NCBI RefSeq assembly: GCF_002727065.1
Contig: NZ_PDVP01000011.1
Span: 84,703-148,702 of the forward strand
DNA length: 64,000 bases
Source of the DNA: Zhengella mangrovi
Lineage (GTDB): Bacteria; Pseudomonadota; Alphaproteobacteria; Rhizobiales; Rhizobiaceae
Reading direction: 5' to 3'
Part shown: positions 49,600 through 58,227 of the stretch, piece after piece
How positions within the stretch are numbered: the stretch's first letter is position 1
Layout: each line of letters starts with the position of its first letter
Position numbers and translations under genes: made by a program
Notes under the pieces: model-generated
Told to the model about the DNA's origin: nothing
The model's database searches: none
The model's input: the letters and a program-made list of their open reading frames with translations, nothing else

Positions 49600-50700
49600 A
49601 TGTCAGGCATCCGTCTGGACAAGGTCTTCAAGCGGTTCGGAACGACCGAGGTGATCAAGGGCATCGACCTGGAGATCGAGGACGGCGAGTTCATCGTCCT
49701 GGTCGGCCCTTCCGGTTGCGGCAAGTCCACCCTGCTCAACCTGGTGGCCGGGCTGGAAACGCTGTCGTCGGGCACGATCCGCATCGGCGACCGCGTCGTG
49801 AACGACATCCCGCCGCGGGACCGCGACATCGCCATGGTGTTCCAGTCCTACGCGCTCTACCCGACCAAGACGGTGCGCGACAACATCACCTTCGGGATGG
49901 TGACGCGGCGCGTGCCGCGGGCCGAGCAGGATGCGGCCGTCGACGAGGTCTCCTCGCTGCTGCACATCGACAAGCTGCTCGAGCGCAAGCCGGGCCAGCT
50001 CTCCGGCGGCCAGCGCCAGCGGGTCGCCATGGGCCGCGCGCTGGTGCGCAAGCCGGACGTCTTCCTCTTCGACGAGCCGCTGTCGAACCTGGACGCCAAG
50101 CTGCGCATCGAGATGCGCACCGAGATCAAGAAGCTGCACCAGCGCCTCGGCAAGACCATCGTCTACGTCACGCATGACCAGATCGAGGCGATGACGCTGG
50201 CGACCCGTATCGCGGTCATGGACAACGGACATATCCGCCAGTTCGGAGACCCCGAAACCATCTATGAGCATCCCGTCGACCTGTTCGTTGCCGGTTTCAT
50301 GGGATCGCCGCCGATGAACATGCTGCGCGGGCGGCTCAAGCGTGACGGCAGTGCTGTGGCAGTGGATGCCGGCGAGGGCCTGGTCTTTCCGCTGCCCGAG
50401 CGGCTGGCCCTCCGACTGCAGCAGCCGGAGGGCCACGAGGTCGTTCTCGGCCTGAGGCCGGAGACGATCTTCGCGGCCGGAACGGAGCTGCCCGGCGCCG
50501 ACCGTTTCATCTTCGAACGTCCCGTCGACGTGATCGAGCCGACAGGGCCGGACACGATGGTCGTCTTCCAGGCCGGCGGCACGGAAGCCATCGCGCGCGT
50601 CCGCCCGCAGGACGCCAAGGCGCCGGGCGAAAGCTTCCGCTTCGAGGTGGAGATGGCCAAGGCCAAGCTGTTCGACGGCAAGACGGGCATGCATCTTTGA
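49600..50700 (+). CDS. Sugar ABC transporter ATP-binding protein (UgpC/MalK/MsmK type)
   Basis: A 366-residue ATPase with a C-terminal regulatory OB-fold domain. Walker A is GPSGCGKST, the Q-loop region is MVFQSYALYPTKTVRDNITF, the signature is LSGGQRQRVAMGRAL, Walker B is VFLFDEPLSNLDAKL and the H-loop is IVYVTHDQIEAMTL. The TOBE part has VLGLRPETIF. The start is 3 bp after the permease stop. Energises sugar uptake by the two permeases. Confidence 0.94.
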   Translation: MSGIRLDKVFKRFGTTEVIKGIDLEIEDGEFIVLVGPSGCGKSTLLNLVAGLETLSSGTIRIGDRVVNDIPPRDRDIAMVFQSYALYPTKTVRDNITFGMVTRRVPRAEQDAAVDEVSSLLHIDKLLERKPGQLSGGQRQRVAMGRALVRKPDVFLFDEPLSNLDAKLRIEMRTEIKKLHQRLGKTIVYVTHDQIEAMTLATRIAVMDNGHIRQFGDPETIYEHPVDLFVAGFMGSPPMNMLRGRLKRDGSAVAVDAGEGLVFPLPERLALRLQQPEGHEVVLGLRPETIFAAGTELPGADRFIFERPVDVIEPTGPDTMVVFQAGGTEAIARVRPQDAKAPGESFRFEVEMAKAKLFDGKTGMHL

Positions 50701-50724
50701 CGTGATCCGTCCCGTTTCGGGCCG

Positions 50725-51162
50725 TCATCGTGCGGCGCATCCTGCCGGGTTGCCGGTCTCCAGCCAGGTGATGCGCATGTTCCGGCCGCGATGGGCGTCC
50801 AGCGCAATCGTCGCGTTGACCACGTTCACCGGACCTGCCGTCCGCATTTCCCAAAGAAAGAGGCTCTGAACCTCCGCCGCCACCTGGGTGCAGACAGGGG
50901 CTGGACCGGAGGTCACGAAACGCGGCCGGGCATCCGGGCGAATGTCGAACGCCTTCGGGCAGCCGCCGGCCGCGTCCGCCAGGCAGACCGTGATCCGGTC
51001 GCCATCGTCGCTGCGGCCGGCGAGGAACTCGATGCGGATGCGGTCCCCGCGGACACTTTCAAGTGTCCAGCCATCCGGCGAACCGGCCCGCACACCCGGA
51101 ATGGCGAGACCGGCCGCCTGGGCCAGCATGGCGATCAGGAGGTGGCGTCGTGACTGTCTCAT
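50725..51162 (-). CDS. Small exported protein of unknown function
   Basis: A 145-residue protein. The signal peptide (MRQSRRHLLIAMLAQAAGLAIPGVRA) has an R-R-H-L-L twin-Arg-like start. The mature part has two Cys pairs or single Cys (VCLADAAGGCPKAF, PAPVCTQVAAEVQSLFLWEM, GNPAGCAAR), beta-rich wording and no known family. ATG 51162 follows CAGGAGGAAAAGGCC. It is convergent with the sugar ABC operon and precedes the response regulator gene in the minus direction by 116 bp of non-coding DNA. Confidence 0.8.
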   Translation of the reverse strand: MRQSRRHLLIAMLAQAAGLAIPGVRAGSPDGWTLESVRGDRIRIEFLAGRSDDGDRITVCLADAAGGCPKAFDIRPDARPRFVTSGPAPVCTQVAAEVQSLFLWEMRTAGPVNVVNATIALDAHRGRNMRITWLETGNPAGCAAR

Positions 51163-51277
51163 GGCCTTTTCCTCCTGGCTCGGGTCCAGCGAGCGGGCCG
51201 CTGGTCAGATCGCCAAGACTAGGCGGGCCGCCGATCGGCGACGATGGGGCGGATCCCCCAATCGCGGCCGATGCCGG

Positions 51278-51925
51278 CTACAATTCCGGTGACGCGTCGA
51301 GAAGGCCCTGCTTCAGGGCATGGGCGACGAGCTGGGCGACGGAATGAACGCCGAGCTTGCTCATCATCAGCGTGCGGTGGCGATCCACGGTCTTGGCGCT
51401 GATGCCGAGCACGGCGCCGATCTCCTTGTTGGACTGGCCGAGCGCGATCAGGTTGAGGATCTGGCGTTCGCGGCCGGTCAGGGCAGCCGCGTCGGGTGCG
51501 TTTTCGAGAAGCGCCAGCACGTGGGATGAGACGCACCGCGTGCCGGCGAGGATTTTCGGGATCGAGGCATAGAGCTCGTCATTCGACGTCGCCTTGGAGA
51601 ACAGGCCGTCGACGCCGATCTCGACGAGTTCGCTCAGCTTGCCGACCGACGAGATTCCGGTCAGGACGACCACCCTGGTTGCCGGCGACCAGCGGCGGGT
51701 CTCCAGCGCGATCTCCGTACCGCCGGCCAGCGGCATCTGGACGTCGAGGAAGAGGATGTGCGGTTTCAGGCTGCGGACCGCGGCAATGGTTTCGGCGCCG
51801 TCCGCCGTCTCCGCCGAGACCTCCAGCCCTTCCGGCATCACCATGCCCGGGGCTTCGAGTGCGGCCCTCAGTCCGGCGCGAACGATGGCGTGATCGTCGG
51901 CGATGATCGACGTGTATCTGGGCAA
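51278..51925 (-). CDS. NarL/FixJ-type response regulator
   Basis: A 215-residue regulator. The receiver domain has the acidic pair ADDH near residue 10, the phosphoryl-acceptor Asp in ILFLDVQMPLAGG (about residue 62), the Thr in VVVLTGISS and Lys in LFSKATSNDEL. The GerE/LuxR HTH is LTGRERQILNLIALGQSNKEIGAVLGISAKTVDRHRTLMMSKLGVHSVAQLV. The only usable start in frame is TTG 51925; no ATG or GTG occurs between it and the upstream stop. It is divergent from a histidine kinase gene, its likely partner. Confidence 0.92.
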   Translation of the reverse strand: MPRYTSIIADDHAIVRAGLRAALEAPGMVMPEGLEVSAETADGAETIAAVRSLKPHILFLDVQMPLAGGTEIALETRRWSPATRVVVLTGISSVGKLSELVEIGVDGLFSKATSNDELYASIPKILAGTRCVSSHVLALLENAPDAAALTGRERQILNLIALGQSNKEIGAVLGISAKTVDRHRTLMMSKLGVHSVAQLVAHALKQGLLDASPEL

Positions 51926-52067
51926 GCCGGCCTGTCCTGATCTGCCTTGCTGAAATCGTGGCAGCCAATGCTATTGTCTTTCCCTGACATTTGCGAGGAG
52001 AAGGCGCATCATTTTCAGGAAGCCTCCCAGGCGGCGCCGGGTTCCGGGCAGCGCGACCATTCGGCCG

Positions 52068-54083
52068 TTGCTTGTTCTGTTGCTGATTGCCCTCGCCGTT
52101 TTCGGGCGGGCCGCGGTGGCTGCGGCGGCGGATGCGCCCGGAATCGTGCAACTCAAGCCGTCGATGGCCTACTCGGAGCTCAGCGACCATCTCGTTTTCC
52201 GGCTGGAAGACGAAGGCGGGCTGGCTTCCGCCTACCGGGCCTATCTCGCCGGCGGTTTCACGCCGGATCTCGCCACGGCAGCCAAGGACCAGGTTCCCTA
52301 CCAGCCGGTGTGGGCGGCGGTCGAGATCACCAACGACACGCCGGACGACGGGCGGACAGGAGACAGCTGGTTCCTGACATCGCAGGTCTACGGGCTGGTC
52401 GGGCTCGACGTTTCGGTGGTGCGCCACGGCGGGCCGACCGAGGAGGTGCTCTCCTACAGCGCGCGGCGGGCATTCCAGGCGGATCAGTTCGCCGGGACGC
52501 GGCTGCGCAGCGCCGCCATCGTGCTTGCGCCCGACGAAACCGCGACGCTGATGCTGAAAATGGTGTTCGGGCCCGTGCGCCAGGCCGCTTTCCGTCTCGA
52601 GACGGCGGGCGAGTTGCAGTCACGGACCTTCCTGTCCGGCGTGCTGAGCGCCGTCTACTATGCCTTCGCACTCTCCAGCATCCTCTTCTTCCTCGGCTTC
52701 GTCCTGTCCATGGGCAGCCTGTCCGGCGTCGGCTATGGCGTGGCGCTCATTCTCGGCCTGTCGTTCCTTGCCTACCTCGACGGGTTCTTCTTCCGCTTCG
52801 TCTACCCCGACCATCCCGACCTGCATCTCAAGGTCGGACTCTTCCTGCTGCTTGCCTGTGCCGGCACGGGCACTTTCGTTGCCGGGCGGTCTGTCAGCGA
52901 AGAGAAGGGCAACAACCGGACCGCGCTCATCCTGAAGGCCCTGGCCGCGATCCCCTTCCTCGCCATCGCGCTCATCGGTCTGGTGCCGCCCGAAATCCTG
53001 GCCAACCTTTCCTACGGCCTGATGGTCATGATGTTTGCCGCCAATGTCGTCGCCGCCTCGCACTGGCGGGGCATCGAGGGACGCTGGCGAACGGTGATCC
53101 ACGCGCTGTTTCCGGCGTCGCTCGCCTTCTGCCTGGTCCTGGTCGTCCTGTACGCCAGCGGCTGGCTCGGCGCGGTCCTCGATCCGGGCCTGCTCGTCAA
53201 GGCCTTCTTCGGCGTCATTGCGCTCTGGGTGATCCTCGGCAACACGGCCTCGATCGTGGACCTGAGACGCCAGCACGCGGCCACGATGGCCCGCGAGATC
53301 GATGCGCTCCGCCGGGAAGCGGACGCCAATCGCGAGCGGATGCGTGCGCAGGACCAGTACATGAAAGCGCGGGACCTGGCCGCGTTGCGCCAGCAGCAAC
53401 TGGTCACGGCCTCGCATGACCTGAAGCAGCCGCTGGCCTCGCTGCGGATGACGGTCGACACGCTTGCCCGCGACAGCGACCCGGCCGTGCGGGCACAGCT
53501 CAACGAGGCCTTCGACTACATGCGTTCGCTTTCGACGGAGTACCTGGCGGCGACCGGGCCGGAACGCGACGAGGATGCGGCGGACACGCGGGACGCTGAC
53601 GAGGCGGACGATGCCACCATCGAGATCTACCCGCTCTCGCTGGTCTTCGAAACCGTTGCGCGCATGTTCCGGGACGAAGCCGTCTCCAAGGGGATCGACC
53701 TGCGCGTCGTGCCGACATCGGCCCAGAGCGCTGTTCCGTTCATGGCCGTGATGCGGATCGTGAGCAACCTGGTGTCCAACGCGGTCAAGCATACCGATCG
53801 CGGCGCGGTGCTGATCGGGGCGCGGCACCGGCAGGGCAGGACCGGCATCTGCATTGCCGACCAGGGCGCCGGCATGAGCCGGGAGCAACTGGCACGGTTC
53901 CGCAAAGCCTACGTGAAGGGCGATCAATCCCGGGGGCACGGGCTCGGCCTCTCTATCGCTTTCGACCTTGCCGGGACCCATGGCCTCGTGCTCGACGCTT
54001 CATCCGTTCCCGGGTGCGGGACGATTTTCCATCTCTGGCTGCCGATCCCCGCCGGGATGCAAAGCGAGGCCCAAGCGTCCTAG
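52068..54083 (+). CDS. 7TM membrane sensor histidine kinase
   Basis: At least 671 residues. A signal-like helix (LVLLLIALAVFGRAAVAAAA) is followed by an extracytoplasmic 7TMR-DISM-type beta domain to about residue 185 (VWAAVEITNDTP..., DSWFLTSQVYGLVGLDVSVV). Seven hydrophobic helices follow to about residue 395, then a coiled coil. The HisKA H-box is ASHDLKQPLASLRMTVDTL. The ATPase domain has N-box IVSNLVSNAVKHTDRGAV, G1 IADQGAGMSREQL and G2 GHGLGLSIAFDLAGTHGL. The listed start is TTG 52068. A strong GAGGAG at 51995-52000 and an open frame with an Arg-rich n-region suggest initiation at ATC 52008 or ATT 52011. Divergent from the response regulator. Confidence 0.9.
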   Translation: MLVLLLIALAVFGRAAVAAAADAPGIVQLKPSMAYSELSDHLVFRLEDEGGLASAYRAYLAGGFTPDLATAAKDQVPYQPVWAAVEITNDTPDDGRTGDSWFLTSQVYGLVGLDVSVVRHGGPTEEVLSYSARRAFQADQFAGTRLRSAAIVLAPDETATLMLKMVFGPVRQAAFRLETAGELQSRTFLSGVLSAVYYAFALSSILFFLGFVLSMGSLSGVGYGVALILGLSFLAYLDGFFFRFVYPDHPDLHLKVGLFLLLACAGTGTFVAGRSVSEEKGNNRTALILKALAAIPFLAIALIGLVPPEILANLSYGLMVMMFAANVVAASHWRGIEGRWRTVIHALFPASLAFCLVLVVLYASGWLGAVLDPGLLVKAFFGVIALWVILGNTASIVDLRRQHAATMAREIDALRREADANRERMRAQDQYMKARDLAALRQQQLVTASHDLKQPLASLRMTVDTLARDSDPAVRAQLNEAFDYMRSLSTEYLAATGPERDEDAADTRDADEADDATIEIYPLSLVFETVARMFRDEAVSKGIDLRVVPTSAQSAVPFMAVMRIVSNLVSNAVKHTDRGAVLIGARHRQGRTGICIADQGAGMSREQLARFRKAYVKGDQSRGHGLGLSIAFDLAGTHGLVLDASSVPGCGTIFHLWLPIPAGMQSEAQAS

Positions 54084-54188
54084 GCCGTGTTTGCGCTCTC
54101 GTGCCTGCAACCGGCATCCATGTTCGCGGGCAATGCGGGGGTCTTGTTTTCCCTGCTCCTTCATGGCATTCAACCCTGGGGCGTGAAA

Positions 54189-54222
54189 GTTTCTTATATA
54201 TTCTATTGCGCTAAAAAAGGAG
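54189..54222 (+). promoter_or_regulatory. AT-rich patch upstream of the 344-residue gene, possible promoter
   Basis: The only AT-rich patch in this 229-bp gap. TATATT at 54197-54202 could serve as a -10 box; no good -35 is visible. A hairpin (GCGCCCGG...CCGGGTACGC) follows directly after AAAAAAGG and would have its T-run on the minus strand. Confidence 0.3.
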
Positions 54223-54312
54223 TGCGCCCGGTGTCGTGCCGGGTACGCGTTTCCGGCCTTGGCGATCCGCTTGTCCTGCCACGCTCCAGGGGCGGTGGTG
54301 GAGAATACGGGC

Positions 54313-55347
54313 ATGCCCTTTTACACAGCGAGAACAGCGGCGGCGCCGCTCCGCTCCGACGTCGTGACCCGGGAGCGGCTGGAACGCCTGCTTCGCCTCT
54401 CCAACCCCCGCTGCATCGACCGCCAGGCCGGTATCGAAGTGGAAATCCGCCATGTGGCAGTCGAAGACGACAACGGGTTTTTCGTGCCGCGCTCGATCCG
54501 CTTCTCACATGCCGGTGGCCATGCGCCAACCTTCTGGCTCCTGCTTCTCGACGACGCGATCGACGCGCGCGTCTGCAACAGCCAGTCCGGTCCGTCACCC
54601 TGGTCCGGCACCCGGGTGCCTGACCAGGAGGCCATCGACGCCTACTGGAGGCCGCTGACGGATCCGATCGCGATCCTGGACATGGAAGTCCTGTTCGTCC
54701 GGGTCGAGGCGCACATGCTGTCCGAACTGACGAGCGACCTCAGCGACGACGCCAAGCTTTCCGTCGTGCCGCGCGAGGTGGTCGACCTGCGCGCACTTGC
54801 CGCCTTCTGCGCTATGCTAGGGCGCGACACGCCGGACACAGCGGCACATGTCGACGATCACGTCATCTTCGCGGCCTACGATCCGCGATCCTACCTGCGG
54901 ACACAGGACCGTCTTGGCAGGATGACCCTGGAGGAATGCCGGCTCTTCTCCTGGCGGGGGCTGGTTCGCGACAGCGACAGCCAATTCTTCGCGAGGTCCT
55001 TCCTGCGCGCGGTCGACTGGAAGGCGGATGCCGGCGATATCGAGACCGCGATCCGGCCAGTCCTGGATGCCGTTGCACCGCATGCTGCAACGGGGTTTCA
55101 CCTGAAGGACGACGGCACGACCTTCCTGGCCTCGGACTGGCTTGAAAAGGCGGCGGCGCTGCTGGCGCAGAAGGGCCTGGCCATTGTCCAGGTCGACCGT
55201 GCTGCGGATGCCACCGTTTTCACGGTGATCGAGGCGGACAAGGCTGCGCGTCTCGTCCGCCTCGGCCGCAAGCTGGGGTTCGACTGTGCCGTCATTGGTG
55301 CTTTTGCAGCGGAGCGAAAAGGCTGGTTTGCCCGGCTCTTCCGGTGA
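54313..55347 (+). CDS. Unrecognised 344-residue cytoplasmic protein
   Basis: I do not recognise this protein. It lacks a signal peptide and membrane segments. The first 150 residues read as a mixed alpha/beta domain (LRLSNPRCIDRQAGIEVEIRHVAVEDDNGFFVPRSIRFSHAGGHAPTFWLLLLDDAID). The rest includes DMEVLFVRVEAHMLSELTSDL and a late part LASDWLEKAAALLAQKGLAIVQVDRAADATVFTVIEADKAARLVRLGRKLGFDCAVIG, which looks like a separate small domain. ATG 54313 has GGAG ten bases upstream; a TTG at 54259 is in frame. It lies after the kinase gene and convergent with the P-type ATPase gene. Function unknown. Confidence 0.8.
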   Translation: MPFYTARTAAAPLRSDVVTRERLERLLRLSNPRCIDRQAGIEVEIRHVAVEDDNGFFVPRSIRFSHAGGHAPTFWLLLLDDAIDARVCNSQSGPSPWSGTRVPDQEAIDAYWRPLTDPIAILDMEVLFVRVEAHMLSELTSDLSDDAKLSVVPREVVDLRALAAFCAMLGRDTPDTAAHVDDHVIFAAYDPRSYLRTQDRLGRMTLEECRLFSWRGLVRDSDSQFFARSFLRAVDWKADAGDIETAIRPVLDAVAPHAATGFHLKDDGTTFLASDWLEKAAALLAQKGLAIVQVDRAADATVFTVIEADKAARLVRLGRKLGFDCAVIGAFAAERKGWFARLFR

Positions 55348-55363
55348 TCGCAAGGTTCCGGTG

Positions 55364-58081
55364 TCAGGACGGCCGATCGGACCGATGATGGTCGAAGATC
55401 CACCCGACAAGCCGGCCGACAACAATCGGCACCAGGGACAGGGCGGCCACGGTCGCCCATGCCTGCCACGGCAAGGCCACGAGCTTCAGCGCCGCGGCGA
55501 CGTGCGGCTGGAACTGGGCGATGGCGAGAAGCGCAACGCAGACAACGACCGCAGCCCAGACCCATCCGTTGCGGACGACCCGGCTGGACAGGAATCCGTC
55601 GTGCATGTGGCGCATGTTGAAGACGTGCAGGATCTGCGAAAAGGCCAGTGTGTGAAAGACCAGGGTGGTGACCGCATCGCCTGTGAGTGCGAGCGGGCCG
55701 AGAGCAAGCAGGAGCGCGGCGAGCGTCGTGGCCGACAGCACGATGCCGTAGAAGATGATCCTGACCCAATGGCGCCGGGCCAGAATGGGCTCGGACGGCG
55801 GGCGCGGCGGGCGGTCGAGTACGCCGTCATCGGCCTCGACCGTTCCCAGCGCGAAGGCCGGGAAGACATCGGTGACGAGGTTGAGGAAGAGGATCTGCAG
55901 GGGCAGCACCGGCAGTGGCAGGCCGAACGGAACAGCAAGGCCGACGACGAGGATTTCGCTCAGGTTGCAGGAGAGCAAATAGGTCACGAACCGGCGGATG
56001 TTCATGAAGATGACCCGGCCTTCGCGGATCGCCTCGATGATCGTCGAGAAGCGATCATCGCGCAGCACCAGGTCGGCGGCGTCGCGGGCGACCTGGGTAC
56101 CGCGTTCGCCCATGGCGATGCCGATATCGGCCTGCCTGAGCGCAGGTGCATCGTTCACGCCATCGCCGGTCATGGCGACGACGTCGCCGGCGGCCTGGTG
56201 GAGGCGGATGAGGTCGAGCTTCTGGGCCGGATCGACACGGGCGAAGACACGCGTCCGGCGCAGGGCGTCGCGCTCGCCAGACGGCAGTTTGTCGATGGCA
56301 GTGAGGTCCTTGCCCTCCATCCCGCCGTCAGCTTCCCGTGACAGGCCGACCTCGCAGGAAATGTGGCGGGCCGTGGCCGGGTGATCGCCGGTGACCATGA
56401 CAACGGCAATGCCGGCGCGCCGTGCATCGGCGATCGCGGCGGCGATATCCTGGCGGGGCGGATCGCGGAAGGCAGCGACCCCGAACAGGGTCAGCCCGTC
56501 GTAGACCGGGTCGCCGCCGGTTTTCATCGGCTTGCCGGCAATCGCAAGCAGGCGCAGGCCCTGTCCGGCGAGCGTGTTGCACATCTCCCGCCACCGGGCC
56601 TGCTGTGCCGCATCGAAGGGAGTGTCATGCCCGTCCTGGCGGACGGCCGCGATGGTCTCGAAGACCGCTTCCGGCGCGCCCTTGACGGCCACGAACAGTT
56701 CATCGCCTTTGCGATGGACCGTCGCCATGCGGCGCGTCGATACCTGGAAGGCATGCTCGGCCTGTTCGGGACAGTCGCGGAGCAGGCCTTTGCGCTCGAT
56801 GCCACCGGCCAGGGATGCGCGGAGCAGGGCGATTTCCATGGGGTCGCCGGTGGCCTTCTCGCCGTCGCCGTCCAGCGCGGCATTGTTGCACAGCGCGGCG
56901 TTGCGAAGGGTGAGCGTGAGCGCTTCGTCCGGCCGGTCTGGCTTCGCTCCTTCCGCATCGCGGAAAACCTGGTTCTCCCGGTCCAGCAGCCATGTCCCCG
57001 ATGCCGTGACGATGCGGTCGACGTGCATGGCGTTCTCGGTCAGCGTCCCGGTCTTGTCAGTCAGGATGACCGTGGTCGCGCCGAGCGTCTCGACCGCCGA
57101 CAGGCGTTCGAGCAGGGCATTGCGCCGGGCCATGCGGAGCATGCCGCGGGCGAGCGCCAGGGTCGCGACGATGGGCAGGCCCTCGGGGATGGCGGCGACA
57201 GCGAGGGCGAGCGCCGATTCGACCATCAGGACGATGTTTCTGCCGGAGGCGATGCCGGAGAGCGCAACGATGACGGTGATCGCGAGTGTCAGCCAGATGA
57301 GGTTGCGGCTCAACTGCTCCAGTTGCTTCTCCAGCGGCGAACGATCCGGATCCGCCTCGTCGACCAGACGGGTGATGCGGCCGAGCTCGGTCTCCATGCC
57401 GGTCGCGGTGACAACGGCTTCACCGGTGCCACCGGTCAAGGCGCATCCCTTGAACAGCATGGAGGCGCGTTCGTGGATGGTCGCGCCGTGCGCCACGGGG
57501 TCGGACGACTTGTCGACCGGCAGGGATTCGCCGGTGAGCATGGATTCATCGGCGGCCAGGCCGGCCGATTCCAGGATGCGCATGTCGGCGGCAATGACAT
57601 CGCCGGCGTCGAGGATGACGATGTCGCCAGGAACCAGGGTTTCGGCGTTCACCACCTGCTGCCGGCCGCCACGGCGGACGACGGCGGTTCGCGAGGTCAG
57701 CTGGCGCAGCGCCTCCATGGACCGGACGGCCTGCAACTCGGTGATGAAGCCGATCATGGTGTTGATCACCAGGACGACAGCGATGGCGGCGAATTCGATG
57801 ATCTCGCCAAATGCCAGGGCAAGACCGGCGGCGCCGATCAGGAGGTAGACGATCGGGCTGGCGAGCTGGCTCAAAAGCAGGACAAGGATATTGGCGCGCG
57901 CCTTCCGGCGGAGCGCGTTCGGTCCGTGACTGGCGAGGCGGCTTGCGGCTTCTTCCTCCGGCAGTCCGGTCTCGCGGCGGACCCGGAGGCGCGCGAGGAT
58001 CCCTTCGGCGGTCTCCTCGTGCGGAAGGCAGGCCATGCCGGTCGACAGTTCCTCGTCCTGGTTCCCGTGATCGTCCGGCAC
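55364..58081 (-). CDS. P-type ATPase, type II (Ca2+/Mn2+, SERCA-like)
   Basis: A 905-residue ion pump. The actuator domain has MLTGESLPV, the P-domain has the phosphorylated Asp in ILTDKTGTLTENAM, and GDGVNDAPALRQADIGIAMGERGT closes it. Membrane motifs match SERCA-type calcium sites: AAIPEGLP in M4 (Glu309 of SERCA), YLLSCNLSE in M5 (Asn768 and Glu771) and LQILFLNLVTD in M6 (Asn796, Thr799, Asp800). The N-terminal cation-ATPase domain and the C-terminal four-helix domain are complete. It would export calcium or manganese from the cytoplasm. It is convergent with the unknown gene at 54313. Confidence 0.92.
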   Translation of the reverse strand: MPDDHGNQDEELSTGMACLPHEETAEGILARLRVRRETGLPEEEAASRLASHGPNALRRKARANILVLLLSQLASPIVYLLIGAAGLALAFGEIIEFAAIAVVLVINTMIGFITELQAVRSMEALRQLTSRTAVVRRGGRQQVVNAETLVPGDIVILDAGDVIAADMRILESAGLAADESMLTGESLPVDKSSDPVAHGATIHERASMLFKGCALTGGTGEAVVTATGMETELGRITRLVDEADPDRSPLEKQLEQLSRNLIWLTLAITVIVALSGIASGRNIVLMVESALALAVAAIPEGLPIVATLALARGMLRMARRNALLERLSAVETLGATTVILTDKTGTLTENAMHVDRIVTASGTWLLDRENQVFRDAEGAKPDRPDEALTLTLRNAALCNNAALDGDGEKATGDPMEIALLRASLAGGIERKGLLRDCPEQAEHAFQVSTRRMATVHRKGDELFVAVKGAPEAVFETIAAVRQDGHDTPFDAAQQARWREMCNTLAGQGLRLLAIAGKPMKTGGDPVYDGLTLFGVAAFRDPPRQDIAAAIADARRAGIAVVMVTGDHPATARHISCEVGLSREADGGMEGKDLTAIDKLPSGERDALRRTRVFARVDPAQKLDLIRLHQAAGDVVAMTGDGVNDAPALRQADIGIAMGERGTQVARDAADLVLRDDRFSTIIEAIREGRVIFMNIRRFVTYLLSCNLSEILVVGLAVPFGLPLPVLPLQILFLNLVTDVFPAFALGTVEADDGVLDRPPRPPSEPILARRHWVRIIFYGIVLSATTLAALLLALGPLALTGDAVTTLVFHTLAFSQILHVFNMRHMHDGFLSSRVVRNGWVWAAVVVCVALLAIAQFQPHVAAALKLVALPWQAWATVAALSLVPIVVGRLVGWIFDHHRSDRPS

Positions 58082-58227
58082 TGGTTGCGCTGCCCTATCC
58101 CGTCATTCTTCGCCTGCCAATGCCGAAAGGGCGTCATGGCGAAGCACCTGACCATGATATGCGTCAATCGCGGCAACGCCACGGCTTTTATGCCGCGGCA
58201 TCCGGGCCCGATGGCCGGCGAGTATCC

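Noticed and set aside
58082..58227. Small gene between the P-type ATPase and PAS-EAL genes
   Set aside because: Short frames there lack a ribosome site and family-like sequence; I see only non-coding DNA.
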